The notes below the pieces were generated by a model that saw only the letters and a program-made list of their open reading frames with translations, ran no database searches and had not been told where the DNA came from. A stretch of 9,739 nt of DNA, taken from the NCBI GenBank assembly GCA_023260935.1, contig JALQTL010000401.1:1-9739 (forward strand). The letters run 5' to 3'. Origin of the DNA: Paracoccaceae bacterium. Lineage in GTDB: Bacteria > Pseudomonadota > Alphaproteobacteria > Rhodobacterales > Rhodobacteraceae. Shown piece by piece: positions 1-6,783 of this stretch. Within the stretch, counting starts at the first letter, position 1. The number at the start of each line of letters is the position of its first letter. The position numbers were made by a program, and so were the translations under genes.

Positions 1-1173
1 AAGGCGGCTGCGCGCCTCTTCGGCGCGGCGCTGCATGCGGCCGAAGCGGATGTGGCTAAGGTTCTTGACCCATTCGAAATAGCTGACCGTCACCCCGCCC
101 GCGTTGGCATACATGTCGGGGATGATGACGATCCCCTTCGCGCGCAAGATTTCATCGGCGCCGAAGGTAATGGGTCCGTTGGCGGCTTCGATGATCAGCG
201 GGGCCTTGATCCTGTCGGCATTGCCGCGGTGGATCACCCCTTCCATGGCGGCCGGGATCAGGATGTCACAATCGATTTCCAGAAAGCCTGCCCCGTTTTC
301 CTCGAACGTGGCCGAGGGGTAGCCCTTTATGGTGCCGTGCTTGATCATCCACTGACGGATATCTTCGATATTCAGCCCCGCCGGATTGAACAGCGCACCA
401 TCGCGTTCGATTACAGCGATGATCTTTGCGCCGTCTTCCTCGCTCAGGAAGCGGGCGGCGTGATAGCCCACGTTCCCAAGACCCTGCACGACAATGCGCT
501 TGCCATCCAGATCACCCGAAAGGCCGGCCTTGGCCTTGTCTTCCTTCTGGCGGAAGAATTCGCGCAAGGCGTATTGAACGCCCCGCCCCGTCGCCTCGAC
601 CCGGCCCTGGATACCGCCGGCATGGGGGGGCTTGCCGGTGACGCAGGCCTTGGCGTTGATATCGGTCGTGTTCATCCGTGCGTATTGGTCCGCGATCCAG
701 GCCATCTCACGTTCGCCCGTGCCCATATCCGGGGCCGGCACGTTTTGCGCCGGATGGATCAGGTCGCGCTTGATCAGCTCATAGGCGAAGCGGCGGGTGA
801 TCTGTTCCAGTTCGTGATCGTCCCACTGGCGCGGGTCGATGCACAACCCGCCCTTCGATCCGCCAAAGGGCGTCTCGACCAGCGCGCATTTATAGGTCAT
901 CAGGGCGGCAAGCGCCTCTACCTCGTCCTGATTGACGGACAGGGCATAGCGGATGCCTCCCTTGACCGGCTCCATATGTTCGGAATGGACCGAGCGGTAA
1001 CCGGTGAAGGTTTCGATCTTGCCGCGCAGACGGACACCGAAACGCACCGTATAGGTCGAATTGCAGACCCTGATCTTCTGTTCCAGCCCCGGGCTGAGAT
1101 CCATCAACCGCACGGCGCGGTTGAACATCAGATCCACCGACTCACGAAATGTCGGTTCGCCATCCCTTTGCAT
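1..1173 (-). CDS. gdhA: Glutamate dehydrogenase (Glu/Leu/Phe/Val dehydrogenase family), 3' end cut off by window edge
   Basis: The product interconverts glutamate and 2-oxoglutarate plus ammonium in the cytoplasm, linking carbon and nitrogen metabolism. The frame is open from an ATG at 1173 to the window edge: 391 codons with no stop. Family members of this type are roughly 420-480 residues, so the C-terminus is missing. The N-terminal substrate domain shows VKGGIRY (Lys71), YKCAL (Lys95), the active-site signature PFGGSKGG (Lys107) and PAPDMGTGE with the catalytic Asp149. The Rossmann domain follows, with GLGNVG at 231-236. An acidic residue, Glu256, lies near the end of the second strand, which hints at NAD rather than NADP; that is inference. 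A GGGAGG Shine-Dalgarno sequence (1185-1180) sits six bases before the ATG and fixes the start. The gene is divergent from the pilus cluster. Leucine, valine or phenylalanine as substrate is less likely but cannot be excluded without the missing end. Confidence 0.93.
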   Translation of the reverse strand, partial: MQRDGEPTFRESVDLMFNRAVRLMDLSPGLEQKIRVCNSTYTVRFGVRLRGKIETFTGYRSVHSEHMEPVKGGIRYALSVNQDEVEALAALMTYKCALVETPFGGSKGGLCIDPRQWDDHELEQITRRFAYELIKRDLIHPAQNVPAPDMGTGEREMAWIADQYARMNTTDINAKACVTGKPPHAGGIQGRVEATGRGVQYALREFFRQKEDKAKAGLSGDLDGKRIVVQGLGNVGYHAARFLSEEDGAKIIAVIERDGALFNPAGLNIEDIRQWMIKHGTIKGYPSATFEENGAGFLEIDCDILIPAAMEGVIHRGNADRIKAPLIIEAANGPITFGADEILRAKGIVIIPDMYANAGGVTVSYFEWVKNLSHIRFGRMQRRAEEARSRL

Positions 1174-1302
1174 GCCATCCCTCCCTGTCAGGCTGGGCGC
1201 GGCTCTGCGCCCGGGCCAACCCTAGCGGCAGATCGTGAAGGATTCACCTCGAATCGCCACAGGTCACGACAATGGCAAGGATCGGTTGATTCGCATTTGA
1301 GG

Positions 1303-1339
1303 CAACAAGAAACGGGCCGGGCACCCAAACCACCGGCCC
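1303..1339 (-). terminator. GC-rich hairpin with T-rich tail on the minus strand, upstream of gdhA
   Basis: GGGCCGG at 1314-1320 and CCGGCCC at 1333-1339 form a perfect 7-bp stem with a 12-base loop. Read on the minus strand, the stem is followed at 1313-1305 by a T-rich stretch (GTTTCTTGT), which resembles an intrinsic terminator. No minus-strand gene precedes it. It would therefore act either as an attenuator in a long gdhA leader or as a stop for antisense transcription from the pilus operon. The loop is long and the T-tract is interrupted, so this is only a candidate. Confidence 0.3.
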
Positions 1340-1518
1340 AGACGGTCAAGCGTCGCCTTCCGGGAGACAATGAACGGCCAGGCCGGCCATCGTTTCCCGA
1401 TGCCCCATAGCGCCATCGTTAACGCCACTTTCGCCACAATTTTGCCGCGGAGACTGCGTTCTGTGCCGGAGATTACCTGTGTCCGAAAGCCCGTGGGGGC
1501 GGAACTTTCGGCGATTAT

Positions 1519-1522
1519 GGAG
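1519..1522 (+). promoter_or_regulatory. Ribosome binding site supporting the ATG start of the tadG-like gene
   Basis: GGAG lies seven bases before the ATG at 1530. A competing in-frame GTG at 1479 also has a GGAG (1468-1471) seven bases upstream. ATG is the stronger initiation codon and gives the shorter hydrophilic head before the membrane helix, so I prefer 1530. Confidence 0.5.
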
Positions 1523-1529
1523 TTTGGAC

Positions 1530-3200
1530 ATGCGCCGCGATACCATCCCTGCTGCCCGGTTGGCCCCCGAAACGGAGTCGCTTCCGCCTGCCGACACCGC
1601 GCAAGAGATGCCGGAACATCGTTGCTCTTTCGTTAAGGACGAAGACGGCACGGTGCTGTTTTTTGCCGTCGCCATGATGATCGTGATGTTCATGCTGGGG
1701 GGCATGGGCGTCGATATCATGCGCTTTGAAACCACGCGCACCGAGCTTCAGCAGACGCTGGACCGCTCGACCCTCGCCGCGGCTTCGATGACACAGGAAC
1801 TTGCTGCGGACGAGGTGGTGATCGACTATTTCACCAAGGCGGGTCTGGCCGACAAGCTTACCCAGGTTCAGGTGGACGAAGGGCTGAACTTCCGCACCGT
1901 GCGCGCTGAAGCCAAGGCATCGACCAACCCCATCTTCCTGCGGCTTTATTCGCAAAGCGTCGTCTCTGACATCGAAGCACGGGCATTGTCGGTGGCCGAA
2001 CAGCGGGTGACGAACGTTGAAATCTCGCTGGTGCTTGACGTGTCGGGCTCGATGGCCGGGTCCAAGCTGACGAACCTGAAGACGGCCGCCAAGGAATTCG
2101 TCGACACCGTGCTGGATTCCGACGGGGAAAACCGCATCTCGATGTCGATCATCCCCTATAACGGTCAGGTCAACCTGCCGCAGAACATGCAGGAACTGTT
2201 CACCAACCGCGTGGGTGACCACAACGTTGACGACGTCAACTGCTTTGACCTTCCGCCGTCGGTCTACAGCGGTCTGGGCATGCCCCTGAGTGGTGCCATG
2301 CCGGTCACGGGGCATGTGGATACATACTCGAGCACGTCAACCTCATCCGGCTATGTCTCGGCCACGGATTCCTCCGCAACGCCCAGAGCCACCAACCGCT
2401 GGTGCCCGGTGTCGTCGACCAACCGCATCCTGCCGCCCACCAACAGCAAGACCGCCCTGAAGAACCACATCGACGGGCTGACCGCTGTTGGCGCCACCTC
2501 GATCAACGCGGGCATGAAATGGGGCATGACGCTGCTTGACCCCGGCTCGCGCCCGATCATCTCGGCCATGGTCGCCGACGGGTCGACCCCGGGCTATTTC
2601 AACGGCCGCCCGTTCGAATATGGCGACCGCGAAGGCATGAAGGTCGTGATCCTGATGACCGACGGCGAACATTTCGCGGAAGAACGCCTGAATGACGGCT
2701 ATCGCACCGAAGCCTCTACCATCTTCCGGGGCAGTGACGGCTACTATTCGCGCTACCAGGACAGGTCCGGCACCACGGCCGACTATTGGGTTCCCCACCG
2801 CAACGAATGGCGCACGGCCCCCTGGCCCGATGCGTCGCGCGCGACCCGGCTTAGCTGGGATCAGGTCTGGGCAAACCTGCGCGTCAGCTGGGTGGCATGG
2901 CAGATGTATGCCCGCCCCGCCGGTGGCAGTTCCACCGCCTACAACAACGCGATGAACATGTTCCGCACGAAGACAGCTATCAGCGACATGAACGACCAGC
3001 TTCAAGGCGTCTGCAACCGGGCCCGTGAAGAGAACGTGATCGTCTATGGAATTGCGTTCGAAGCGCCACAGAACGGGGCCTATCAGATTGAAAAGTGCGC
3101 CAGCACACCGTCGCATTACTTTGATGCCACGGGGCTGGAAATCCAGAGCGCGTTCCGCTCGATCGCCAGCAACATCAGCCAGTTGAGACTGACACAATGA
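1530..3200 (+). CDS. tadG: TadG-like pilus assembly protein with von Willebrand factor A domain
   Basis: The product is 556 residues. It has a hydrophilic head, the Tad-type N-terminal segment DEDGTVLFF leading into one membrane helix (about 41-62), and then a large extracytoplasmic region. The von Willebrand factor A domain carries a full metal-ion-dependent adhesion site: DVSGS at 170-174, Thr323 in GATS, and MTDGE with Asp378. A Ser/Thr-rich stretch (about 260-289) and a Trp/Tyr-rich insertion (about 387-463) interrupt the domain. Cysteines at 238, 292, 495 and 523 could form disulfides. The C-terminal part, ending SNISQLRLTQ, is typical of TadG-like proteins of Rhodobacteraceae. No G-xxxx-E prepilin peptidase site is present, unlike in the next two genes. 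The likely role is a membrane-anchored accessory or adhesive component of a Flp/Tad pilus. It overlaps the next gene by ATGA, so translation is probably coupled. An in-frame GTG at 1479 would add 17 residues. Confidence 0.87.
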   Translation: MRRDTIPAARLAPETESLPPADTAQEMPEHRCSFVKDEDGTVLFFAVAMMIVMFMLGGMGVDIMRFETTRTELQQTLDRSTLAAASMTQELAADEVVIDYFTKAGLADKLTQVQVDEGLNFRTVRAEAKASTNPIFLRLYSQSVVSDIEARALSVAEQRVTNVEISLVLDVSGSMAGSKLTNLKTAAKEFVDTVLDSDGENRISMSIIPYNGQVNLPQNMQELFTNRVGDHNVDDVNCFDLPPSVYSGLGMPLSGAMPVTGHVDTYSSTSTSSGYVSATDSSATPRATNRWCPVSSTNRILPPTNSKTALKNHIDGLTAVGATSINAGMKWGMTLLDPGSRPIISAMVADGSTPGYFNGRPFEYGDREGMKVVILMTDGEHFAEERLNDGYRTEASTIFRGSDGYYSRYQDRSGTTADYWVPHRNEWRTAPWPDASRATRLSWDQVWANLRVSWVAWQMYARPAGGSSTAYNNAMNMFRTKTAISDMNDQLQGVCNRAREENVIVYGIAFEAPQNGAYQIEKCASTPSHYFDATGLEIQSAFRSIASNISQLRLTQ

Positions 3201-3733
3201 AACGGCTGTCCCTTTCCCGGCTGCGCGAGTTCCGCCGAAACGAGGACGGGGTCGCCGCCGTCGAGTTCACGCTGGTCTTTCCGATTGTGCTGTTCATGTT
3301 CGTCTGGGCGGTTGAACTCGGCCTCTTGATGACAAAGCAGGTGATGCTGGAGCACGCGCTTGACGTGACCATGCGCAACCTGCGTCTGGGGGTGCTGCCA
3401 GACCCCACGACAGACACGCTGAAGCGGGAAATCTGCAACCGCGCCCGGATCATCGGCGAATGCGAAAGCACCATCACGATCGAATTGAACCCGATCAACA
3501 CGACCAACTGGCAAATGCCGAACACATCCGTGAGCTGCGTGAACCGTGACGAGGACATTGTCCCCGTGGTGTCGTTCAACCTCGGCGTCCAGAACGAGAT
3601 CATGCTGGTCAGGGCCTGTGTGATCGTGGAACCGCTGTTCCCCGGCACCGGCATCGGCGCGATGCTGCAAAAGGATGCGGCTGGCGGCTACGGCATGGCG
3701 GCGGTTTCCGCCTTCGTGAATGAACCGTCGTGA
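3197..3733 (+). CDS. tadE: TadE-type pseudopilin
   Basis: The product is 178 residues. A short basic head is followed by the TadE signature: NEDG, then VAAVEF and one membrane helix (about 22-45). Gly18 followed by Glu at +5 (Glu23) matches the cleavage motif of the Tad prepilin peptidase, so maturation after Gly18 is expected. The remainder lies outside the inner membrane and has four cysteines (80, 89, 114, 141), enough for two disulfides. Known TadE proteins are minor pseudopilins needed for Flp pilus assembly; applying that role here is inference from family. The ATG overlaps the upstream stop in ATGA and there is no clear Shine-Dalgarno sequence, which argues for translational coupling to the tadG-like gene. 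Confidence 0.88.
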   Translation: MKRLSLSRLREFRRNEDGVAAVEFTLVFPIVLFMFVWAVELGLLMTKQVMLEHALDVTMRNLRLGVLPDPTTDTLKREICNRARIIGECESTITIELNPINTTNWQMPNTSVSCVNRDEDIVPVVSFNLGVQNEIMLVRACVIVEPLFPGTGIGAMLQKDAAGGYGMAAVSAFVNEPS

Positions 3734-3754
3734 CGGCAGGGAAGGTAGAGTGTC

Positions 3755-4345
3755 ATGTTGCGCAGGATTGAACAGATGAAGCGCTTGGCCCGCCGGTTCT
3801 TCCGGCGCGAAGACGGTGTGATGGCGGCAGAGGTGATCCTGACCTTTCCGGTCTTCGCCTTCTGCATCATCGGCCTTTACACCTATTGGGATGCGTTCCG
3901 GTCACTGAATACGGCGCAAAAGGCCAGCTATGCCATTTCCGACATGATCACACGCGAAGGCCGGCCGGTGAACGATGCCTATCTGCGCGGCCTGCATGAT
4001 GTGATGCAATACATGGTTGGCCCCGAACTGCCGGTGCGGATGCGCTTTTCCAGCATCACCTACAGCGGTGTGCGCGATCGCTATGAAATTGTCTGGTCCC
4101 GCTCGCCCTATGGCGAGATGCTGAATCTGACAACCGAAACACTGCAAGGTCTGGTGCAGCACATCCCCGCGATGGCTGATGGCGACTCCATCGTTCTTTT
4201 GGAAACTCATGTCGACTTCTCTCCCGCCTTCGGGGAAACGCCGGCCTATTTCATGCGTGTTGGGGATCAAGAGTTTGAAAACTTCATCGTGACCCGTCCG
4301 CGTTTTGTGCCGCGAATCTGCTTTGAAGGCATCGCCTGCGGCTGA
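3755..4345 (+). CDS. TadE/TadF-like pseudopilin
   Basis: The product is 196 residues with the same layout as the preceding TadE: a basic head (MLRRIEQMKRLARRFFRR), then EDGVMAAEV and a membrane helix (about 22-44). Gly21 with Glu26 at +5 gives a second predicted prepilin peptidase site. The outer region lacks the cysteine pattern of its neighbour but has two cysteines near the C-terminus (189 and 195). GGAAGG (3740-3745) lies nine bases before the ATG at 3755; an in-frame ATG at 3776 is possible but has poorer support. The 21-bp gap from tadE suggests one transcript. By position and motif it may be the TadF counterpart, but the outer domain is too divergent for me to assign a symbol. Confidence 0.83.
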   Translation: MLRRIEQMKRLARRFFRREDGVMAAEVILTFPVFAFCIIGLYTYWDAFRSLNTAQKASYAISDMITREGRPVNDAYLRGLHDVMQYMVGPELPVRMRFSSITYSGVRDRYEIVWSRSPYGEMLNLTTETLQGLVQHIPAMADGDSIVLLETHVDFSPAFGETPAYFMRVGDQEFENFIVTRPRFVPRICFEGIACG

Positions 4346-4360
4346 TCGCCGGTCAGCCGC
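4338..4360. terminator. Hairpin containing both convergent stop codons
   Basis: GCGGCTGA (4338-4345) and TCAGCCGC (4353-4360) are perfect inverted repeats separated by seven bases, and two further inner pairs are possible. The TGA of the pilus gene is in one arm and the stop of the minus-strand gene is in the other. Neither side has a T-run, so it may be a weak bidirectional terminator or a 3'-end protecting structure rather than a classical intrinsic terminator. Confidence 0.4.
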
Positions 4361-4847
4361 GCTTGCGGGCCTCAATGATCTCGACCAGCACCTCGGCCAT
4401 GTAGCGCCCTTCGTGGCGGTGGGTGACACCGCCGATGCCGATCCTCCGGCCCAGACGCCACCACAGCCCGGGTTCCCACGCCCGGGCTTGGGCGTTTGCG
4501 GTAACGATGGTGAAGCCCCCGGCCGGTTTTACCGCAAAAACGCCCCGGTCAATACCGCGAATATCGGCAAGCGCCACCAGCCGCCGCCCACTGGTATCGC
4601 GCAATTCTTCGCGCGTCAGCACAAGGCCGCGCGCGCTTGCCTGCCACATCCGCCATGACAGCCAGATGGAAAGCCCGCCAAAGGCCGCCAGAAAAACCGA
4701 CCACAGGATCGGGTCCGTCGGAAAGCGCAGGCCGAACCACAGAAGAATGACGCCAAGCCCGCCCAAGATGGCCACCCCGATGATCCGCCGCGGGGGCGAG
4801 GGGCGCAATTCGGCAAGGATCGTCTCGGGCGGGTCGGAACGGGTCAC
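4353..4847 (-). CDS. Small membrane protein of unknown function, possible PH-like C-terminal domain
   Basis: I do not recognise this 164-residue protein. After a 20-residue polar head it has two predicted membrane helices, about 22-39 and 47-66, with a short connection (RFPTDP). A soluble C-terminal part of about 95 residues follows. It contains GLVLTREELRDTSGRRLVAL and then FAVKPAGGFTIVT, a run of short alternating strands that resembles bacterial PH-like (DUF304-type) domains; that is a weak, pattern-based guess. The start is GTG at 4847, supported by AAGGA (4858-4854) six bases upstream. It converges with the pilus operon (7-bp gap) and diverges from the lipoprotein gene. The hydrophobic profile, good ribosome binding site and codon use make a real gene likely. 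Confidence 0.75.
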   Translation of the reverse strand: MTRSDPPETILAELRPSPPRRIIGVAILGGLGVILLWFGLRFPTDPILWSVFLAAFGGLSIWLSWRMWQASARGLVLTREELRDTSGRRLVALADIRGIDRGVFAVKPAGGFTIVTANAQARAWEPGLWWRLGRRIGIGGVTHRHEGRYMAEVLVEIIEARKRG

Positions 4848-5006
4848 GGCTTGTCCTTTTGCGCTGTCCTGTCCTGCCAGATAGCCGAGACGGGTCGCTG
4901 GGTCGAGGGGGCGATGCAGAGCGGGTTCGGGGGCGGCAGAGGCAGACGGGCTTGCCGCCGCGCGCCGCGGCTTCTAGGGTTGCGCCAAAGCCCCTGCCGC
5001 GATGGT

Positions 5007-5243
5007 ATGATGACCCGCTTTCCCGCCCCTGCCCTGCTTGTGCTGCTGTTGTCTGCCTGTGCCACCTTTCCTGATGCCGTGGGAAAGGCGTCGGGGCCGG
5101 TCGCCGCGCCGCCAACCCTTTTGCCGGTCGAGGATATCCTGGCCCAGGGCGATGCGCTGGAAGACGGCAGCGCCGTGATCGGCCCTCTCGAAGCCCGCAC
5201 CGCAGCCTTGCGCGCCCGCGCGGCGCGGTTGCGCAGCCAATAG
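5007..5243 (+). CDS. Small predicted lipoprotein of unknown function
   Basis: The product is 78 residues. Its N-terminus, MMTRFPAPALLVLLLSACATF, has one positive charge, a hydrophobic core and the lipobox LSAC with Cys18, which predicts signal peptidase II cleavage and lipid attachment. Alanine follows the cysteine, so by the +2 rule it would be sorted to the outer membrane. The mature part is only about 61 residues. It begins with a Pro/Ala-rich linker and ends in an Arg/Ala-rich helix (LEARTAALRARAARLRSQ). I know of no assigned function. The start could be either of two adjacent ATGs (5007 or 5010), and neither has a clear Shine-Dalgarno sequence. The frame is open back to 4851, but that upstream part lacks coding character and overlaps the ribosome binding site of the divergent gene. 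It is 87 bp upstream of hom. Confidence 0.7.
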   Translation: MMTRFPAPALLVLLLSACATFPDAVGKASGPVAAPPTLLPVEDILAQGDALEDGSAVIGPLEARTAALRARAARLRSQ

Positions 5244-5262
5244 CGGCGATGGCCCGCGTTGC

Positions 5263-5285
5263 CTTGGCCGGACAGACCGGCTAAG
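5263..5285 (+). other. Hairpin between the lipoprotein gene and hom
   Basis: CTTGGCCGG (5263-5271) and CCGGCTAAG (5277-5285) pair over nine positions, including one G-U, around a five-base loop. No T-run follows on either strand. It could be a 3'-end structure of the lipoprotein transcript or part of the hom leader. Confidence 0.45.
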
Positions 5286-5330
5286 AGCGCCCGAAACCCT
5301 TGCCCCCTATCTTTCCGACGGAGTGCCCCC

Positions 5331-6635
5331 ATGTCTTCCCCTGCCTCGCCCCTGCGTATCGGTCTGGCCGGTCTGGGAACCGTCGGCATCGGCGTTGTCA
5401 AGATCGTGCAACGGCACGCCGACCTCATCGCCGCCCGCGCCGGCCGCCCTGTGGTGATCACCGCCGTATCGGCGCGCGACCGCACCAAGAACCGCGATGC
5501 GGACCTTTCCGCCTATGCCTGGGAAACCGACCCCGTAGCCCTTGCCCGGCGCGACGATGTGGATGTCTTCGTCGAGGTGATGGGCGGCCATGAAGGCCCG
5601 GCGCGCGCCGCGACCGAAGCCGCGATTGCTGCCGGCAAGGATGTGGTCACCGCCAACAAGGCACTGCTGGCCCATCACGGGCAGGCCCTTGCCGAAGCGG
5701 CCGAGGCTGCGGGCCGGGTGATCCGCTTCGAAGCCGCGGTGGCGGGCGGCATTCCCGTGATCAAGGCGCTGACCGAAGGCCTTGCCGGCAACCGCATCAC
5801 CCGGGTGATGGGGGTGATGAACGGTACCTGCAACTACATCCTGACCCGGATGCAGAACGCAGGCCTTTCCTACGATCAGGTTTTTGAAGAGGCGCGGCAA
5901 CTGGGCTATCTGGAAGCCGACCCCAATCTTGATGTCGGCGGCATCGATGCCGGCCACAAGCTTGCCCTGCTGGCAGCGATCGCCTTCGGCATCCGCGTGG
6001 CCTTTGACAAGGTGGAACTGGAAGGCATCGGCAATGTCTCGACCGAAGACATCAATCTGGCCGATGAAATGGGCTATCACATCAAGCTTCTGGGCGTTGC
6101 GCAACTGTCCGGCCGCGGGCTGGAACAGCGCATGACGCCCTGCCTTGTCCCTGCCGAAAGCCCCCTGGGCCAGTTGCAGGGCGGCACCAACGTGGTGGTG
6201 CTGGAAGGCGACAGCGTTGGCCAGATCGTCATGCGCGGCCCCGGTGCCGGCGAGGGCCCCACCGCCAGCGCCGTCATGGGCGATGTGATCGACCTTGCCC
6301 GCGGACTGCGCCTTTCCACCTTTGGCCAGCCTGCCGCGACGCTGCAACAGGCGGTCGCCGCGAAATCGGCCACGCCCGCAGCCTATTACCTGCGCATGAC
6401 GCTGCTGGACAAACCCGGCGCCCTTGCCAAGATCGCCACCTGCATCGGCGAGGCCGGCATCTCGATCGACCAGATGCGCCAGCTGAACCAGCATGGCGAG
6501 GCGGATGAAAAGGCCACGGTCCTGATCGTCACCCACAAGGCAGCCCCTGCCGATATTGCCCATGCCCTTGGCCAGTTCGGCCAGACCGGCGTTCTGGTCG
6601 GCGAACCGGTGGCTCTGCGCATCGAAGAGGTCTGA
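5331..6635 (+). CDS. hom: Homoserine dehydrogenase
   Basis: The product is 434 residues, a usual length for the monofunctional enzyme with a C-terminal ACT domain. It reduces aspartate semialdehyde to homoserine with NAD(P)H, the branch point to threonine and methionine. The Rossmann motif GLAGLGTVG is at 11-19. VTANKALLA holds the catalytic Lys110. GVMNGTCNYIL begins at 161, and LGYLEADP...GGIDAGHK contains Glu195, Asp206 and Lys210, equivalent to yeast Glu208, Asp219 and Lys223 by their identical spacing. The ACT domain starts near 352 (YYLRMTLLDKPGALAKI) and usually mediates threonine feedback inhibition. The ATG at 5331 has GGAG (5320-5323) seven bases upstream; an upstream in-frame extension to 5259 lacks this and crosses the hairpin at 5263-5285. 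It is followed by glpX and recJ on the same strand. Confidence 0.97.
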   Translation: MSSPASPLRIGLAGLGTVGIGVVKIVQRHADLIAARAGRPVVITAVSARDRTKNRDADLSAYAWETDPVALARRDDVDVFVEVMGGHEGPARAATEAAIAAGKDVVTANKALLAHHGQALAEAAEAAGRVIRFEAAVAGGIPVIKALTEGLAGNRITRVMGVMNGTCNYILTRMQNAGLSYDQVFEEARQLGYLEADPNLDVGGIDAGHKLALLAAIAFGIRVAFDKVELEGIGNVSTEDINLADEMGYHIKLLGVAQLSGRGLEQRMTPCLVPAESPLGQLQGGTNVVVLEGDSVGQIVMRGPGAGEGPTASAVMGDVIDLARGLRLSTFGQPAATLQQAVAAKSATPAAYYLRMTLLDKPGALAKIATCIGEAGISIDQMRQLNQHGEADEKATVLIVTHKAAPADIAHALGQFGQTGVLVGEPVALRIEEV

Positions 6636-6666
6636 TGCGGCCTGCGGTGCGCAGCACGACAATTCT

Positions 6667-6708
6667 GCCGTGCCGAACCGGCTGTCTTGCAGCACGGTGA
6701 CGGTTTTT
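6667..6708 (+). terminator. Possible terminator after hom
   Basis: GCCGTGC (6667-6673) and GCACGGT (6692-6698) can form a 7-bp stem with a final G-U, and AACCG/CGGTT (6676-6680/6701-6705) is an alternative. A run of five T follows at 6704-6708. The loop is long and the T-run is six bases from the first stem, so it is a weak intrinsic terminator candidate for hom. Confidence 0.3.
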
Positions 6709-6717
6709 CTGCAATGC

Positions 6718-6783
6718 CCGGCCAATGGCGGCGCGTTAGCGCCACCATCCTTGCCGATGGCCGGTTCGCGCGCTAATCCGGCC
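6718..6783 (+). promoter_or_regulatory. Structured glpX leader with competing hairpins
   Basis: CCGGCCA (6718-6724) can pair with TGGCCGG (6758-6764), extended by four inner pairs after one mismatch. This encloses a small hairpin, GGCGC-GTTA-GCGCC (6730-6743). The same GGCCGG (6759-6764) can instead pair with CCGGCC at 6778-6783, just before the glpX ribosome binding site. In addition TTAGCGC (6737-6743) is complementary to GCGCTAA (6770-6776). These pairings exclude one another. It matches no riboswitch class I know, so a regulatory role is inference. Confidence 0.35.

Larger units (their letters stand above)
1174..1529. other. Divergent intergenic region between gdhA and the tad-like operon
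   Basis: This 356-bp stretch must hold the promoters of the minus-strand glutamate dehydrogenase gene and the plus-strand pilus operon. Apart from the gdhA ribosome binding site, one GC-rich inverted repeat (1314-1339) and two possible translation starts for the tadG-like gene, I see little. No convincing -35/-10 pair is visible in either direction. A TTAAC at about 1419 lacks the partner half site expected for the response regulator CtrA. The small open frames here lack family resemblance and overlap the tadG start, so I do not call them genes. Confidence 0.6.

Noticed and set aside
52..1410. A 452-codon open frame on the plus strand
   Set aside because: It is antisense to the glutamate dehydrogenase gene, whose motifs are unmistakable. 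The translation has the His/Asp/Arg-rich composition of an antisense frame in GC-rich DNA and no family resemblance.
1407..1430. Possible CtrA binding site around TTAAC
   Set aside because: The second TTAA half site at a seven-base distance is absent, so the match is only a five-base word.
1370..1636. An 88-codon plus-strand frame after GGGAG
   Set aside because: The spacing to the ATG is too short, the protein resembles nothing known, and it runs into the tadG-like gene in another frame.
4950..4978. GCCGC/GCGGC inverted repeat before the lipoprotein gene
   Set aside because: It is a short stem in very GC-rich sequence with no T-run and no upstream plus-strand gene to terminate.
5244..5330. 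SAM-II type riboswitch upstream of hom
   Set aside because: The length would allow it, but the conserved core and pseudoknot bases are not visible.
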